Shown piece by piece: positions 1-7,878 of a stretch of 18,014 bases of DNA. The position numbers and the translations under genes were made by a program. Source of the DNA: Chloroflexota bacterium (GTDB lineage Bacteria; Chloroflexota; UBA4733); the NCBI GenBank assembly GCA_023381895.1, contig JAMCTA010000073.1, positions 9,455 to 27,468 on the forward strand, in the 5' to 3' direction. Each line of letters opens with the position of its first letter. The stretch's first letter is position 1. The notes below the pieces were generated by a model. It searched no databases, was not told the DNA's origin, and worked only from the letters and a program-made list of their open reading frames with translations.

Positions 1-938
1 AATGCCGCACTGCAAAAGCTATCCCTTGTTGTTTCGGTAGTATATTGTTGGTGTGCATCGTTCTCCGGCCGGCTGCCGTTCCGAATGCAGGCGATGAAGT
101 GTTCCTGCCGGGATATCACCGGCGGCGGCAGCAGCTCCTCCTCCGGTCCGTCGAAGGTGCGACGCACCAACTGTCCCTGGCGCAAGATGACGCTCCCTTG
201 CCGGCCCAGAATGCCGGCGGAGCGCTCCGGGATCGTGCACGGCGTCAGCGACAGCTCGGCCTTGCCGTAGCCGTGCTCGAAGTCGAAGATGGCCAGGTCC
301 CACTCGTCCACAGCCAGGTCGGGGGTGATGGTGGCCATGCGCCCGTAGGCCCGCCGCGCTGGCCCGCCGATCCAGGCCAGCCAGTTGACGATGTGGATCT
401 GCTCGAACAGTCGCCCGCCACTCTGTTCCGGCGTGAGGCGCCAGTGCTGCTCCCGGCGGCGAGCCTCCCAGCCACGCTCAGCAAAGAAGCCGGCTTGCTG
501 AAACCAGCAGTAGACTAGCTCCCCCAACGTGCCCGCGGCGAACAGGTCGTGCATCGCCCGGAAGTGCGGCTCGAAATGGAAGTTGTGGCCGATCTGCAAG
601 ACAACACCGGCTGCCTGGGCGGCGGCGATCATGGCGTCGGCATCCTCGAGCGTCAGCGCGATCGGCTTCTCACAGAAGACGTGCTTGCCCGCTTGCGCCG
701 CGTCGACGGTCGGCGCGCGGTGCCAACTGGGCGGCGTGCAAATGACCACCGCGTCCACGAGGTCGAGCACGTCCTGGTGGCGGGTGAAGGGGCGGGCGCC
801 ACACTCGGCGGCGCGACGCTCCGCCCGGGTGACGTCGATATCGGCCACCGCCGTGATGGCGACGTCGTCGATCTGGCTGAAGGCGCGGAGGTGCTGGCCG
901 GCAATCCCGCCGGCGCCGATGAGGCCGATTCGAAACAT
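1..938 (-). CDS. Gfo/Idh/MocA family NAD(P)-dependent oxidoreductase (3' end off window)
   Basis: The minus-strand frame is open from ATG at 938 to the window edge, 312 codons, against a usual family length of about 330-390, so only the C-terminal end is missing. The N-terminus MFRIGLIGAGGIAG is the Rossmann dinucleotide-binding turn (residues 1-14). CTPPSWH near 68-73 and CEKPIAL with the family lysine K91 (E90-K91-P92) follow. FEQIHIVNW around 178-186 matches the conserved region with a catalytic histidine (H182). AGGAGG lies 11 nt before the ATG. The family oxidises or reduces sugars, inositols and related polyols in the cytoplasm; the substrate cannot be read from the sequence. Upstream on the same strand lies a broken sugar-binding-protein gene, which supports a carbohydrate role (inference). 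Confidence 0.9.
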   Translation of the reverse strand, partial: MFRIGLIGAGGIAGQHLRAFSQIDDVAITAVADIDVTRAERRAAECGARPFTRHQDVLDLVDAVVICTPPSWHRAPTVDAAQAGKHVFCEKPIALTLEDADAMIAAAQAAGVVLQIGHNFHFEPHFRAMHDLFAAGTLGELVYCWFQQAGFFAERGWEARRREQHWRLTPEQSGGRLFEQIHIVNWLAWIGGPARRAYGRMATITPDLAVDEWDLAIFDFEHGYGKAELSLTPCTIPERSAGILGRQGSVILRQGQLVRRTFDGPEEELLPPPVISRQEHFIACIRNGSRPENDAHQQYTTETTRDSFCSAA

Positions 939-1132
939 GGGCGTCTGGTTCCTCCTATCTGTTCGTCTGCATCAGTCTCTCATGAAGCAGAATCGTTCTG
1001 GTCTCCAGGATCGACAAGCGCTTCACCGCTGTGCGCAGCGATGCTCCCACTCACGAACTCCTTTTTGGTGCCGCTGCTGATCGTCCTGCCGGGGTGCTCA
1101 CCACGCCAGCATGCCCCCGAGACACAGCCCTG

Positions 1133-1642
1133 TCAAGCTGCCCCCCCGTCAACCAGCCAATTGCTCCCACAAGGTGAGTAGTTACCGCTGTTGAGCGTCT
1201 TGTTGAGGAGCACCGCCTCGTTGTAGGCATTGTTCAACACCGGCCGCGCCTGGTCATCGTACTTGAATATTTCCAGGGTACGCGCCTAGCCCCGCTTCAT
1301 CGGCGCCTCAAATGCTTCCAGGTGCTTGTCCTCGAACCCCGGGTTGTCCTTCTTCAGCATCTGCACCCACTGGCCCTGCAACGACTTGCGGCTGGGATGC
1401 TGCGCCGTGATGGGGATGCTGATCGTCCACCATTCGTCGGACTGCAGCCACCTGACCAGCTCCCATGCCTCGTCCACATGCGGGCTGCCCTTCCAGATGA
1501 CCCACCCGTCGGTGGTCGACAGACTCGCCCTGCTCGTCGGCCCCTTGGGTATCACCGCCACGTCCCAGTGATGAGACATGAGCAGAGGGATGGCAACACT
1601 CCCACCCTGGCCCGGTGCCAGCGAAGCCGAGCTCGTTCCGAA
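1133..1642 (-). pseudogene. Decayed C-terminal fragment of ABC sugar transporter solute-binding protein
   Basis: The minus frame from 1642 down to 1286 encodes the C-terminal lobe of a family 1 extracellular solute-binding protein. Diagnostic stretches are SHHWDVAVIPKGP, DGWVIWKGSPHVDEAWELV and RWLQSDEWW. The frame is broken twice. A TAG at 1643-1645 precedes the fragment, so the signal peptide and N-lobe are absent. A TAG at 1286-1288 follows PMKRG, yet beyond it the same frame continues with family-like sequence (ARPVLNNAYNEAVLLNKTL) to a TGA at 1133-1135. The first ATG in the open part is at 1579. It would have bound a periplasmic or extracellular sugar for import. No permease genes are adjacent, so it is very probably non-functional. 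Confidence 0.8.
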
Positions 1643-1856
1643 CTACTGGCAGCTAGCCGGACACGGTACTACCGAGCAGCGCTGAGTGCTCACCCGAGCC
1701 GCTACTTCACTGCGGACGCCTCGGGAGCGCCGGCTCTCAGTCAACTCAGCGTGCTTTACTGAGTTTACACAGTTTCTTTACAATTCTCAGCCACAATTTC
1801 TCCGCTGACGGTACACCTCCCCGAGAGGCTGCACTGAGCGGCCGGGGGGAGGACGG

Positions 1857-3773
1857 GTGAGGAGAGAGGCTACACTCACGGCCTCCTCGGCGATCACCTG
1901 GCGCGCGCGGACGTTACCGGCAGCGCTGGTATCGACGATCTTGAGCTGGCTCCTGGCCACTATCGCCGCTGCAGACTTCGCGTGGACTCTGCTCGCCAAG
2001 TACGACCACTTCGACACCTACGCCTTCGATCTCGGCCTCTTCGCGCAGACGGCTTGGAATAGCCTCCACGGTCATTTGTTCGCCAACACTCTACTTGCTT
2101 TCAACTACCTCGCTGATCACTTCGCTCCTAGCCTAGCGATCATCAGCCCCCTCTTCCTCCTCTGGCCCGATACCCGTATCTTGCTTCTCCTTCAAGCCGG
2201 TGCTATGGCCCTCTCGAGTGCCGGCATCTTCGTGGCTGCTCGCACCGTGACTCAGGATGACCGTATCAGCCTCGCACTCCAGTTTGCCTACTTGCTAGCC
2301 CCGGCAACAGGCTGGGTAGTGCTCGACGAATTTCATCCCATCACACTCGCCCTTCCCTTCGTTACGTTTGCCACCGCAGCGCTCTGGCAGCGCCGTCCTG
2401 CACTCGCGATGCTGCTCGCTGCCTGTGCCCTCTTCTCGACAGAAGACGCCGCTGCGTGGGTTGGACCATTTGGACTCCTCCTCGCCTGGAGGTTCCGCGG
2501 CCGCTCTCGCCTGTGGGGGCTCGGGCTGGCCGTGGTCACCCTCCTCTGGCTCGGCTTCTACTTCCTCTTCCTGGTACCACTGCTCCGGCCCGCATCGATA
2601 TCCCTGAGCGACCCACATCCCGATATCGGCGTCTTCATCTACTGCGGTCGCACCTGGGATGCCATCGCCCACTGTCTCCTCACGAATCCCGCAGCAACAC
2701 TGCACCAGCTCGTCCGCCCCCAGAGCGGAGACGTTCTCTCGACGATCTTCGGTCCGGTGGCACTGCTTGGTCTTCTTGGTCCGTCCACACTCGCTATCGC
2801 CCCCCGCTGGATCATCCAGCTACTCAGCGTCAGCCCAGCGAACTACACCGCCCACTACGTCGCGCTCCTGGTGCCAACCGCGTACCTCGCCGCTGGCGAA
2901 GCGCTGGGATGGATCGCACGCCGCCGCCACCGTATCTTCCCGATGGTTGCTCGCGCCGGAGCACTCGCCGTGGTCATCTGTTCAGGCATCGCCTTCGTGA
3001 CTCGCTCGCCGCTACCGCTTGGCGGTGGCTTCGACACCCGTCTGCTGACGCTCTCAGCCCACGATCGCGCTCTTCAGGAGGCGGTGACGCTGATTCCCCA
3101 CGATCCCTCACTCACCATCACGGCATCGAGCAGGATTCTGTCGCACGTCGCCCTCCGCTCCCGCGTCTTCTTACCCTGGGCTGATCCAGGCGACCCCGAC
3201 ATGCGCATTCTCGACGTAAATGACAGCTACCCACTCGCGGAGGGAACCTATGCCAGCCGTGTAGCACTCTGGCGCTCAGAAGCCAGCTACGAGACGATAT
3301 TCTCTCGCGATGGCGTGCTCGTCCAGCGTCGCATTGTGCAGATCCCTGCCCTTACGCTGGCAACGACCTTCGGACACACGGTGACTCTCGTGGGCGCAAC
3401 CGTGACCCCTCGTTCGGGCGTGCTCGCCATCACACTCTATTGGAAGCCCGTCGAAACTGTGCCGTCAAGCCTACACTACTTCGTCCATCTGGTCAGCAAC
3501 ACGGGAGCAACGTTCAGCCAGCACGATGCCCCTCTCGTCACAGGGATAGACGCTACCGCACCTGTCCCTCCGGGCACTATCATCCGGGAGAGCCTTGACT
3601 TACCGAGTCCCCAGCACAATCTGCTAAGTAGCTACCATCTTGAGATTGGCTGGTACAACTGGCGGACGGGCCAGCGGCTGCGAATTGCCGGAGGCGGCAA
3701 TCACTTCGCCCTGCTCCTCTCAGAGGCCACACCCTACGCCATAGTGCCAGAAAACTCGAGCAACGGTAGCTGA
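1857..3773 (+). CDS. DUF2079 integral membrane protein with C-terminal beta-sandwich-like domain
   Basis: This is a 638-residue polytopic protein. After a first hydrophobic helix (about 23-46) comes the DUF2079 signature YDHFDTYAFDLGLFAQ (49-64) and then NYLADHFAPSLAIISPLF (about 83-100). Many further hydrophobic segments run to about residue 390. DUF2079 proteins resemble GT-C glycosyltransferases, but their reaction is not established. From about 495 to 625 the sequence turns soluble and beta-rich (LAITLYWKP, LHYFVHLVSNTG, YHLEIGWYNWRTGQRL), like the C-terminal domain of several Chloroflexota membrane glycosyltransferases. The GTG start at 1857 has GGAGGA only 3 nt upstream, so the true start may be slightly downstream. 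It appears to be a single gene. Confidence 0.8.
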   Translation: MRREATLTASSAITWRARTLPAALVSTILSWLLATIAAADFAWTLLAKYDHFDTYAFDLGLFAQTAWNSLHGHLFANTLLAFNYLADHFAPSLAIISPLFLLWPDTRILLLLQAGAMALSSAGIFVAARTVTQDDRISLALQFAYLLAPATGWVVLDEFHPITLALPFVTFATAALWQRRPALAMLLAACALFSTEDAAAWVGPFGLLLAWRFRGRSRLWGLGLAVVTLLWLGFYFLFLVPLLRPASISLSDPHPDIGVFIYCGRTWDAIAHCLLTNPAATLHQLVRPQSGDVLSTIFGPVALLGLLGPSTLAIAPRWIIQLLSVSPANYTAHYVALLVPTAYLAAGEALGWIARRRHRIFPMVARAGALAVVICSGIAFVTRSPLPLGGGFDTRLLTLSAHDRALQEAVTLIPHDPSLTITASSRILSHVALRSRVFLPWADPGDPDMRILDVNDSYPLAEGTYASRVALWRSEASYETIFSRDGVLVQRRIVQIPALTLATTFGHTVTLVGATVTPRSGVLAITLYWKPVETVPSSLHYFVHLVSNTGATFSQHDAPLVTGIDATAPVPPGTIIRESLDLPSPQHNLLSSYHLEIGWYNWRTGQRLRIAGGGNHFALLLSEATPYAIVPENSSNGS

Positions 3774-3952
3774 GAGCCGCCCGGTGCTGCTCGCAAGATC
3801 TGTCCCGAGTGAGCTGCAGTAGCGCCACCAGCCTGAGCGGTCACCACAATGCCTCAAGAGACTCAAGGTACACTTTCAGAGATCCGCAAAGCGCAGCTCG
3901 GCAGATCGTTGCAGAGGGTGGGCCTCACCCCTTGGAGGGAAGCAGGGTCGAG

Positions 3953-4270
3953 GTGGTACTGGCCAGCGTGCTGCTTCTAGCGCTCTCACTTCTGACCCTC
4001 ATCGTCGTCAACATCCACGACCGGCACGAGATCGAGAAGAACGCTGCGGCTGCGCCTCGCCCCGTGTATCTCTGCCGCGAATGTCACCGCCCGGTGGATA
4101 TCCGCTCAACCTTGCGTCCGATCAGGGAAACACTTCTGTGTCCCGAGCACTATCACGCACGTGTCGGCTCTTTACTGCCACCACCAGAGCCAAAGCCTCG
4201 CCAGTGCAGACGTGCCTGGCGTCCCCAGCACACTATTGCCCTGACATTGCCGCCCCGGCGCAGTGGGTAG
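3953..4270 (+). CDS. Small single-TM protein with CxxC-x18-CxxH zinc-knuckle-like motif
   Basis: About 105 residues. One strong N-terminal hydrophobic helix (VLASVLLLALSLLTLIVV) is followed by a charged linker (HDRHEIEKN) and YLCRECHRPVD ... LLCPEHYH. C41, C44, C63 and H66 could bind one zinc, as in half of a LIM-type or treble-clef site. The tail is proline- and arginine-rich. The start is uncertain: GTG at 3953 is the last usable start before the helix, with GGAGGG 13 nt upstream. The same frame runs back to an ATG at 3809, but that extension lacks coding character. I do not recognise the family. The topology suggests a membrane-anchored cytoplasmic or extracytoplasmic metal knuckle (inference). 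Confidence 0.5.
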   Translation: MVLASVLLLALSLLTLIVVNIHDRHEIEKNAAAAPRPVYLCRECHRPVDIRSTLRPIRETLLCPEHYHARVGSLLPPPEPKPRQCRRAWRPQHTIALTLPPRRSG

Positions 4271-4404
4271 GGATTACCTGGCTAGGCACCGCGCGACAGT
4301 CCTCGCCCTCTGGCAGCGCTCAGCGTGGCCTGCTCGTCAAAACCACTGCGTCAGTGCTCACGAGCTCAGAGACGCCGTAACTGTCCTCCGCGCATCCGGG
4401 GCTT

Positions 4405-4416
4405 GGGCGTACGCCC
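4405..4416. repeat. Perfect 12-bp palindrome upstream of photolyase gene
   Basis: GGGCGTACGCCC is a perfect palindrome with an outer GGGGC/GCCCC pairing from about 4399. It lies about 35 nt before the candidate -10 element of the photolyase gene, a position typical for an activator or repressor site. No known regulator consensus was matched. Confidence 0.35.
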
Positions 4417-4450
4417 CACTTTCCGCAGCATACATCCCAGCCGGCGATGT

Positions 4451-4459
4451 TGCTACAAT
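4451..4459 (+). promoter_or_regulatory. Candidate extended -10 promoter for photolyase
   Basis: TGCTACAAT is a TGn extended -10 followed by TACAAT (4454-4459). It would place the transcript start near 4466 and give a 5' leader of about 38 nt. No convincing -35 is seen, which is usual for extended -10 promoters. Inferred from motif only. Confidence 0.35.
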
Positions 4460-4467
4460 GACGTTAA

Positions 4468-4482
4468 GAGTGAAGCTCACTC
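4468..4482. promoter_or_regulatory. Inverted repeat over the start of the photolyase leader (operator candidate)
   Basis: GAGTGA-AGC-TCACTC is a perfect inverted repeat with 6-bp arms and a 3-nt centre. It begins about 2 nt after the inferred transcription start and 22 nt before the ATG. The position fits a repressor operator blocking transcription. A very short hairpin in the leader is the alternative reading. Confidence 0.4.
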
Positions 4483-4503
4483 GTACACAGATTGGTAACC
4501 GTC

Positions 4504-5937
4504 ATGAGTGCCAACCTGGTACTCTTCCGCAGGGATTTGCGCCTCGCCGACAATCCAGCCCTCAGCCGTGCCGGCGAGCGTGGCGGCCCGATCATCCCGG
4601 TATTCATCTGGGAACCCGCGGAAGAGCACCCCTGGGAGCCGGGGGCAGCAAGCCGCTGGTGGCTGCATCACTCCCTGACAGCACTCACCCGCCGCCTCAA
4701 GGCATACGGTTCAACGTTGATTATTCGCCGCGGCCCGAGTCTCGTCACTGTGCAGGATCTTCTCGGTGAAACTGGAGCAGACGCAGTCTTCTGGAACCGC
4801 CGTTACGAACCGGCCGCCGGTGCACACGATGCCGAGCTGGAGTCGATGCTGACGTCCCGCGGAGTCCATGCCGAAAGCACCAATGGCACGCTACTCATCG
4901 AACCCTGGACGGTGAAGACACAAACGGGGCAACCCTATCAGGTTTTCACCCAGTTCTGGAAGAACATTCTCAGTCGGGAGCCACCCGATCCGCCTCAGCC
5001 TGGACACACGGCCCTGCCAAGGCCGCAGCAATGGCCATCCTCACTCCCACTGTCAAGCCTGCCCCTCCTCCCGGAGACGGACTGGGCTGCGGGACTGCGT
5101 GCGACCTGGACGCCCGGCGAAGAAGGAGCGCGTGCGCACCTCGATCGATTTCTGAATGAGTCCCTGACTCGCTATAGCGACCTAAAAGATCAGGTGGCTC
5201 AATCAGGCTCTTCGCTGCTTTCGCCACACCTACACTGGGGCGAGATCAGCGTCCGCCAGATCTGGCACGCTGTCCTCGCGACCCAGCCTGGTCTGCGCTC
5301 GGACAACCGCGACGCCCAAGGTTCCGCGTTCTTGCGTGAGCTCCTCTGGCGGGAGTTTGCCTATCATATTCTCTTCCACTTTCCCCATACCAGCGACAGC
5401 CCGCTCCGGCGGCAGTACCTCCAGTTTCCCTGGCAGAATGACCAGCACTCCTTACGTGCCTGGCAGCGTGGCCAGACCGGCTACCCGATCGTCGATGCCG
5501 GGATGCGTCAGCTCTGGCAGACTGGCTGGATGCACAACCGCTGTCGCTTGATTGTGGCCTCCTTCCTCACAAAAGACCTGCTCATCGACTGGCGCGAAGG
5601 AGCTCGCTGGTTCTGGGACACTCTTGTTGACGCTGACCTCGCCAACAACAGCCTCAACTGGCAATGGGCGGCTGGTTGTGGTGCCGATGCTTCCCCCTAC
5701 TTCCGCATCTTCAATCCTGTGCTCCAGGCGAAGAAGTTCGACTTTGAAGGTAGCTACATTCGCCGCTGGGTTCCGGAGCTCGCCAGGCTTCCTTCTGCCT
5801 GGATCCATCAGCCATGGATAGCGCCACCGGATGTGTTGCAGCGCGCCGGCGTGAGCATCGGCTCCACCTATCCTGCCCCGATCGTCAGCCACAGTGAAGC
5901 CCGCGCGCGCGCCCTGGCAGCGCTCGCCAGCATCTAA
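4504..5937 (+). CDS. phrB: Deoxyribodipyrimidine photo-lyase (class I photolyase/cryptochrome family)
   Basis: 477 residues, the usual class I length. The N-terminal antenna-binding alpha/beta domain starts with NLVLFRRDLRLADNPAL; WNRRYEP is at 97-103. The C-terminal FAD-binding domain contains LLWREFAYHILF (280-291), GWMHNRCRLIVASFLTKDLL (341-360), and the segment ending NWQWAAGCGADASPYFRIFNP (385-405). Tryptophans W310, W363 and W386 align with E. coli W306, W359 and W382 (electron-transfer triad), and N382 aligns with the FAD N5-contact asparagine. It uses blue light to reverse cyclobutane pyrimidine dimers. The ATG at 4504 begins at the conserved N-terminus; a TTG four codons upstream is less likely. 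There is no strong Shine-Dalgarno. It stands as a single gene. Confidence 0.95.
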   Translation: MSANLVLFRRDLRLADNPALSRAGERGGPIIPVFIWEPAEEHPWEPGAASRWWLHHSLTALTRRLKAYGSTLIIRRGPSLVTVQDLLGETGADAVFWNRRYEPAAGAHDAELESMLTSRGVHAESTNGTLLIEPWTVKTQTGQPYQVFTQFWKNILSREPPDPPQPGHTALPRPQQWPSSLPLSSLPLLPETDWAAGLRATWTPGEEGARAHLDRFLNESLTRYSDLKDQVAQSGSSLLSPHLHWGEISVRQIWHAVLATQPGLRSDNRDAQGSAFLRELLWREFAYHILFHFPHTSDSPLRRQYLQFPWQNDQHSLRAWQRGQTGYPIVDAGMRQLWQTGWMHNRCRLIVASFLTKDLLIDWREGARWFWDTLVDADLANNSLNWQWAAGCGADASPYFRIFNPVLQAKKFDFEGSYIRRWVPELARLPSAWIHQPWIAPPDVLQRAGVSIGSTYPAPIVSHSEARARALAALASI

Positions 5938-6021
5938 CGAGCCGGGCGGGACCTGAAACAGCGACCGTCCACACCGAGCAGCGTGTGCTATCCTCTCGGA
6001 TCGCAAGACAAGGAGGTGCCC

Positions 6022-7008
6022 TTGCTGCCGGTAGGCCTGTCCAGTTACTCCTTCAACGTCGTCATGGGCTACGCTCGTCGCGATGAGGTCAGTGGCACGG
6101 AGCCATGGTCAGCAGACGATCTCATCGGGCACGCCGCGTCGTGGGGCTTCTCCAGCGTAGAACTTCCCGTGCGCGCCTACGCCGGCAACTTGGAGCACGC
6201 GCGCGCCGCTGGTCAGCGTCTACGCGCTGTCGGTCTCGGCGTCGTAGCGGACACCGGCATTGCAACCGCGGCAACCATCACCGAGGCCCTTCCGATTGCG
6301 CAAGCTCTGGGCGCCACACTCTTGCGTGTCACACTCAGCAACATCCTCTGCGGCGAGCGGCGGCGGCTCAACGGCGGCTGGGACGCCTACCTAAAATCGA
6401 TGGCTAGCGAGCTGCACTCCATAGCCTCCGCTTCTCGTGACGCCGGTATCACCATCGGTGTCGAGAATCACCAGGATATCGACTCCACTGAGCTAGCCTG
6501 GCTCTGTGAATTCGTCGGACCCGCCGTCTGTGGTGTCTGCCTCGACATCGCCAATCCCCTGGCCGTCGGTGAAGATATCGACGCCTTCACGCGCCGTGTG
6601 GCGCCCTATGTCCGCAATGTGCACCTCAAGGATTACCGTCTCTTCCCGTCACCCCAGGGTTACCGCCTGGCGCGCTGCGCTCTCGGCGCGGGCGTTCTCG
6701 ACTGGCCACACCTCTTTGCGCTTCTCGACGAAGTTGCACCCGCGTGCACCAAGCACGTCGAGCTCGGAGCCGCTCAGGCGCGTCACATCCCACTGTTCGA
6801 AGATAGCTGGTGGACGGACTACAAGCCACGAAGTGTCACCACTCTACTACCAGTGTTGCGCTTACGCGAAGCGCAAGCGCACCTGGCCCACGCTGACTGG
6901 CGCACTCCGCACGAGCGCGGCGCCCCCGTTGGCGAGTGCCGTGAGTTTGAGCTCGCGGAGATGCACGCGAGTGTCGCCTATCTCCAGACACTCTTCTCAG
7001 GAAGGTAA
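6022..7008 (+). CDS. Sugar phosphate isomerase/epimerase (TIM barrel, xylose isomerase-like)
   Basis: 328 residues from TTG at 6022, chosen because AGGAGG (6011-6016) sits 5 nt before it and the upstream in-frame GTG at 5983 adds non-conserved sequence. The fold is the AP-endonuclease-2/xylose isomerase-like barrel: LPVGLSSYSF at strand 1, GFSSVELPV at strand 2, GITIGVENHQD, GVCLDIANP, NVHLKDY. Likely divalent-metal ligands are E148, D175, H201 and E247. These enzymes isomerise or epimerise free or phosphorylated sugars or keto-sugars in the cytoplasm; the substrate is not determinable here. Only 6 nt separate it from the next gene, so the two are probably co-transcribed and act in one pathway. 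The odd point is the 80-residue tail after the last metal ligand. Confidence 0.85.
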   Translation: MLPVGLSSYSFNVVMGYARRDEVSGTEPWSADDLIGHAASWGFSSVELPVRAYAGNLEHARAAGQRLRAVGLGVVADTGIATAATITEALPIAQALGATLLRVTLSNILCGERRRLNGGWDAYLKSMASELHSIASASRDAGITIGVENHQDIDSTELAWLCEFVGPAVCGVCLDIANPLAVGEDIDAFTRRVAPYVRNVHLKDYRLFPSPQGYRLARCALGAGVLDWPHLFALLDEVAPACTKHVELGAAQARHIPLFEDSWWTDYKPRSVTTLLPVLRLREAQAHLAHADWRTPHERGAPVGECREFELAEMHASVAYLQTLFSGR

Positions 7009-7014
7009 CTGAAG

Positions 7015-7791
7015 GTGGACAAAACTGGGATCGACTTGTTCCGGCTTGATGGCCGTGTGGCACTGGTCACTGGTGGGAGCAAAGGTCTCGGTGAGGTGAT
7101 GGCCGGCGCGCTTGCCAGCGCAGGTGCCGACGTCATCGTCACGAGTCGCCACTATAGCGAAGCGAGCGCCGTTGCTGAGCAGATCCACGCAACCTCTGGG
7201 CGGCGCACTTTGGCTCTCGAAGCCGACGTCGCCAACCAGCAGCAGGTCGATGCCATGGCAAGCGAGGCTCTCCAGGCCTTCGGCCACGTTGATATCCTCG
7301 TCAACAATGCCGGCATCAACATTCGCAAGGCCACACTCGAGATCAGTGCAGACGAGTGGGAGCAGATGCTGGCCACGAACCTCACCGGTCCGTTTCTCGT
7401 CACGCGAGCCTTGGTCCCTGCCATGATGGAGCGCCGGTGGGGACGCATCATCAATATGGGCTCGATGCTGAGCTTCATCGCTCTGCCAGGACGGCCAGCT
7501 TACACAGCCACGAAAGGTGGCCTCGTCCAGCTCACGCGGACAATGGCGCTAGAATTTGCCCCCTATGGCATCAACGTCAACGCCATCTGCCCCGGTCCGT
7601 TCGACACCCCTCTGAATCGGAGCCTGCGCGACGACCCCGCCGCCTATCAGGCCTTCCTCTCCAAGATCCCGCTCGGGCGCTGGGGTGAACCCAGCGAGCT
7701 TGGCGGCGTGGTCATCTTCCTCGCCAGTGACGCGGCGAGCTTCATCACCGGTGCTGCTCTCTTGGTTGATGGCGGCTGGACCGTGCAATAA
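7015..7791 (+). CDS. Short-chain dehydrogenase/reductase (classical SDR)
   Basis: 258 residues, a typical SDR length, starting at GTG 7015 with GGAAGG upstream overlapping the end of the isomerase gene. TGGSKGLG (19-26) is the nucleotide-binding turn and NNAG is at 97-100. The catalytic set is N122, S150, Y163 and K167. VNAICPGPFDTPLN (188-201) and ITGAALLVDGGWTV at the C-terminus are typical of gluconate 5-dehydrogenase or 2-deoxygluconate 3-dehydrogenase-like members. The reaction is NAD(P)-dependent oxidoreduction of a hydroxyl or keto group. S44-R45 after the second strand (VIVTSRH) suggests NADP(H) may be accepted. Pairing with the isomerase points to sugar or sugar-acid catabolism (inference). 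Confidence 0.92.
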   Translation: MDKTGIDLFRLDGRVALVTGGSKGLGEVMAGALASAGADVIVTSRHYSEASAVAEQIHATSGRRTLALEADVANQQQVDAMASEALQAFGHVDILVNNAGINIRKATLEISADEWEQMLATNLTGPFLVTRALVPAMMERRWGRIINMGSMLSFIALPGRPAYTATKGGLVQLTRTMALEFAPYGINVNAICPGPFDTPLNRSLRDDPAAYQAFLSKIPLGRWGEPSELGGVVIFLASDAASFITGAALLVDGGWTVQ

Positions 7792-7878
7792 TGTCATGCC
7801 ACTCTCATTGAGCGCATCGGCATCACGGAAAATGGAAAGATGGGTATCACTGGTGGATGGTGGAGAGGGAGGCGAGCC

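Noticed and set aside
1041..1181. Plus-strand ORF with a hydrophobic start and a cysteine (LLIVLPGC) resembling a lipoprotein signal
   Set aside because: The lipobox has proline at the -2 position, no ribosome site precedes it, and it overlaps the solute-binding-protein remnant on the other strand; likely chance.
2295..3184. Long alternative frames inside the DUF2079 gene, on both strands
   Set aside because: They are shadows in GC-rich coding DNA; the 638-residue frame has the family signature.
3809..3952. N-terminal extension of the small TM protein from an ATG at 3809
   Set aside because: It lacks coding character and no Shine-Dalgarno supports it; the hydrophobic helix begins just after GTG 3953.
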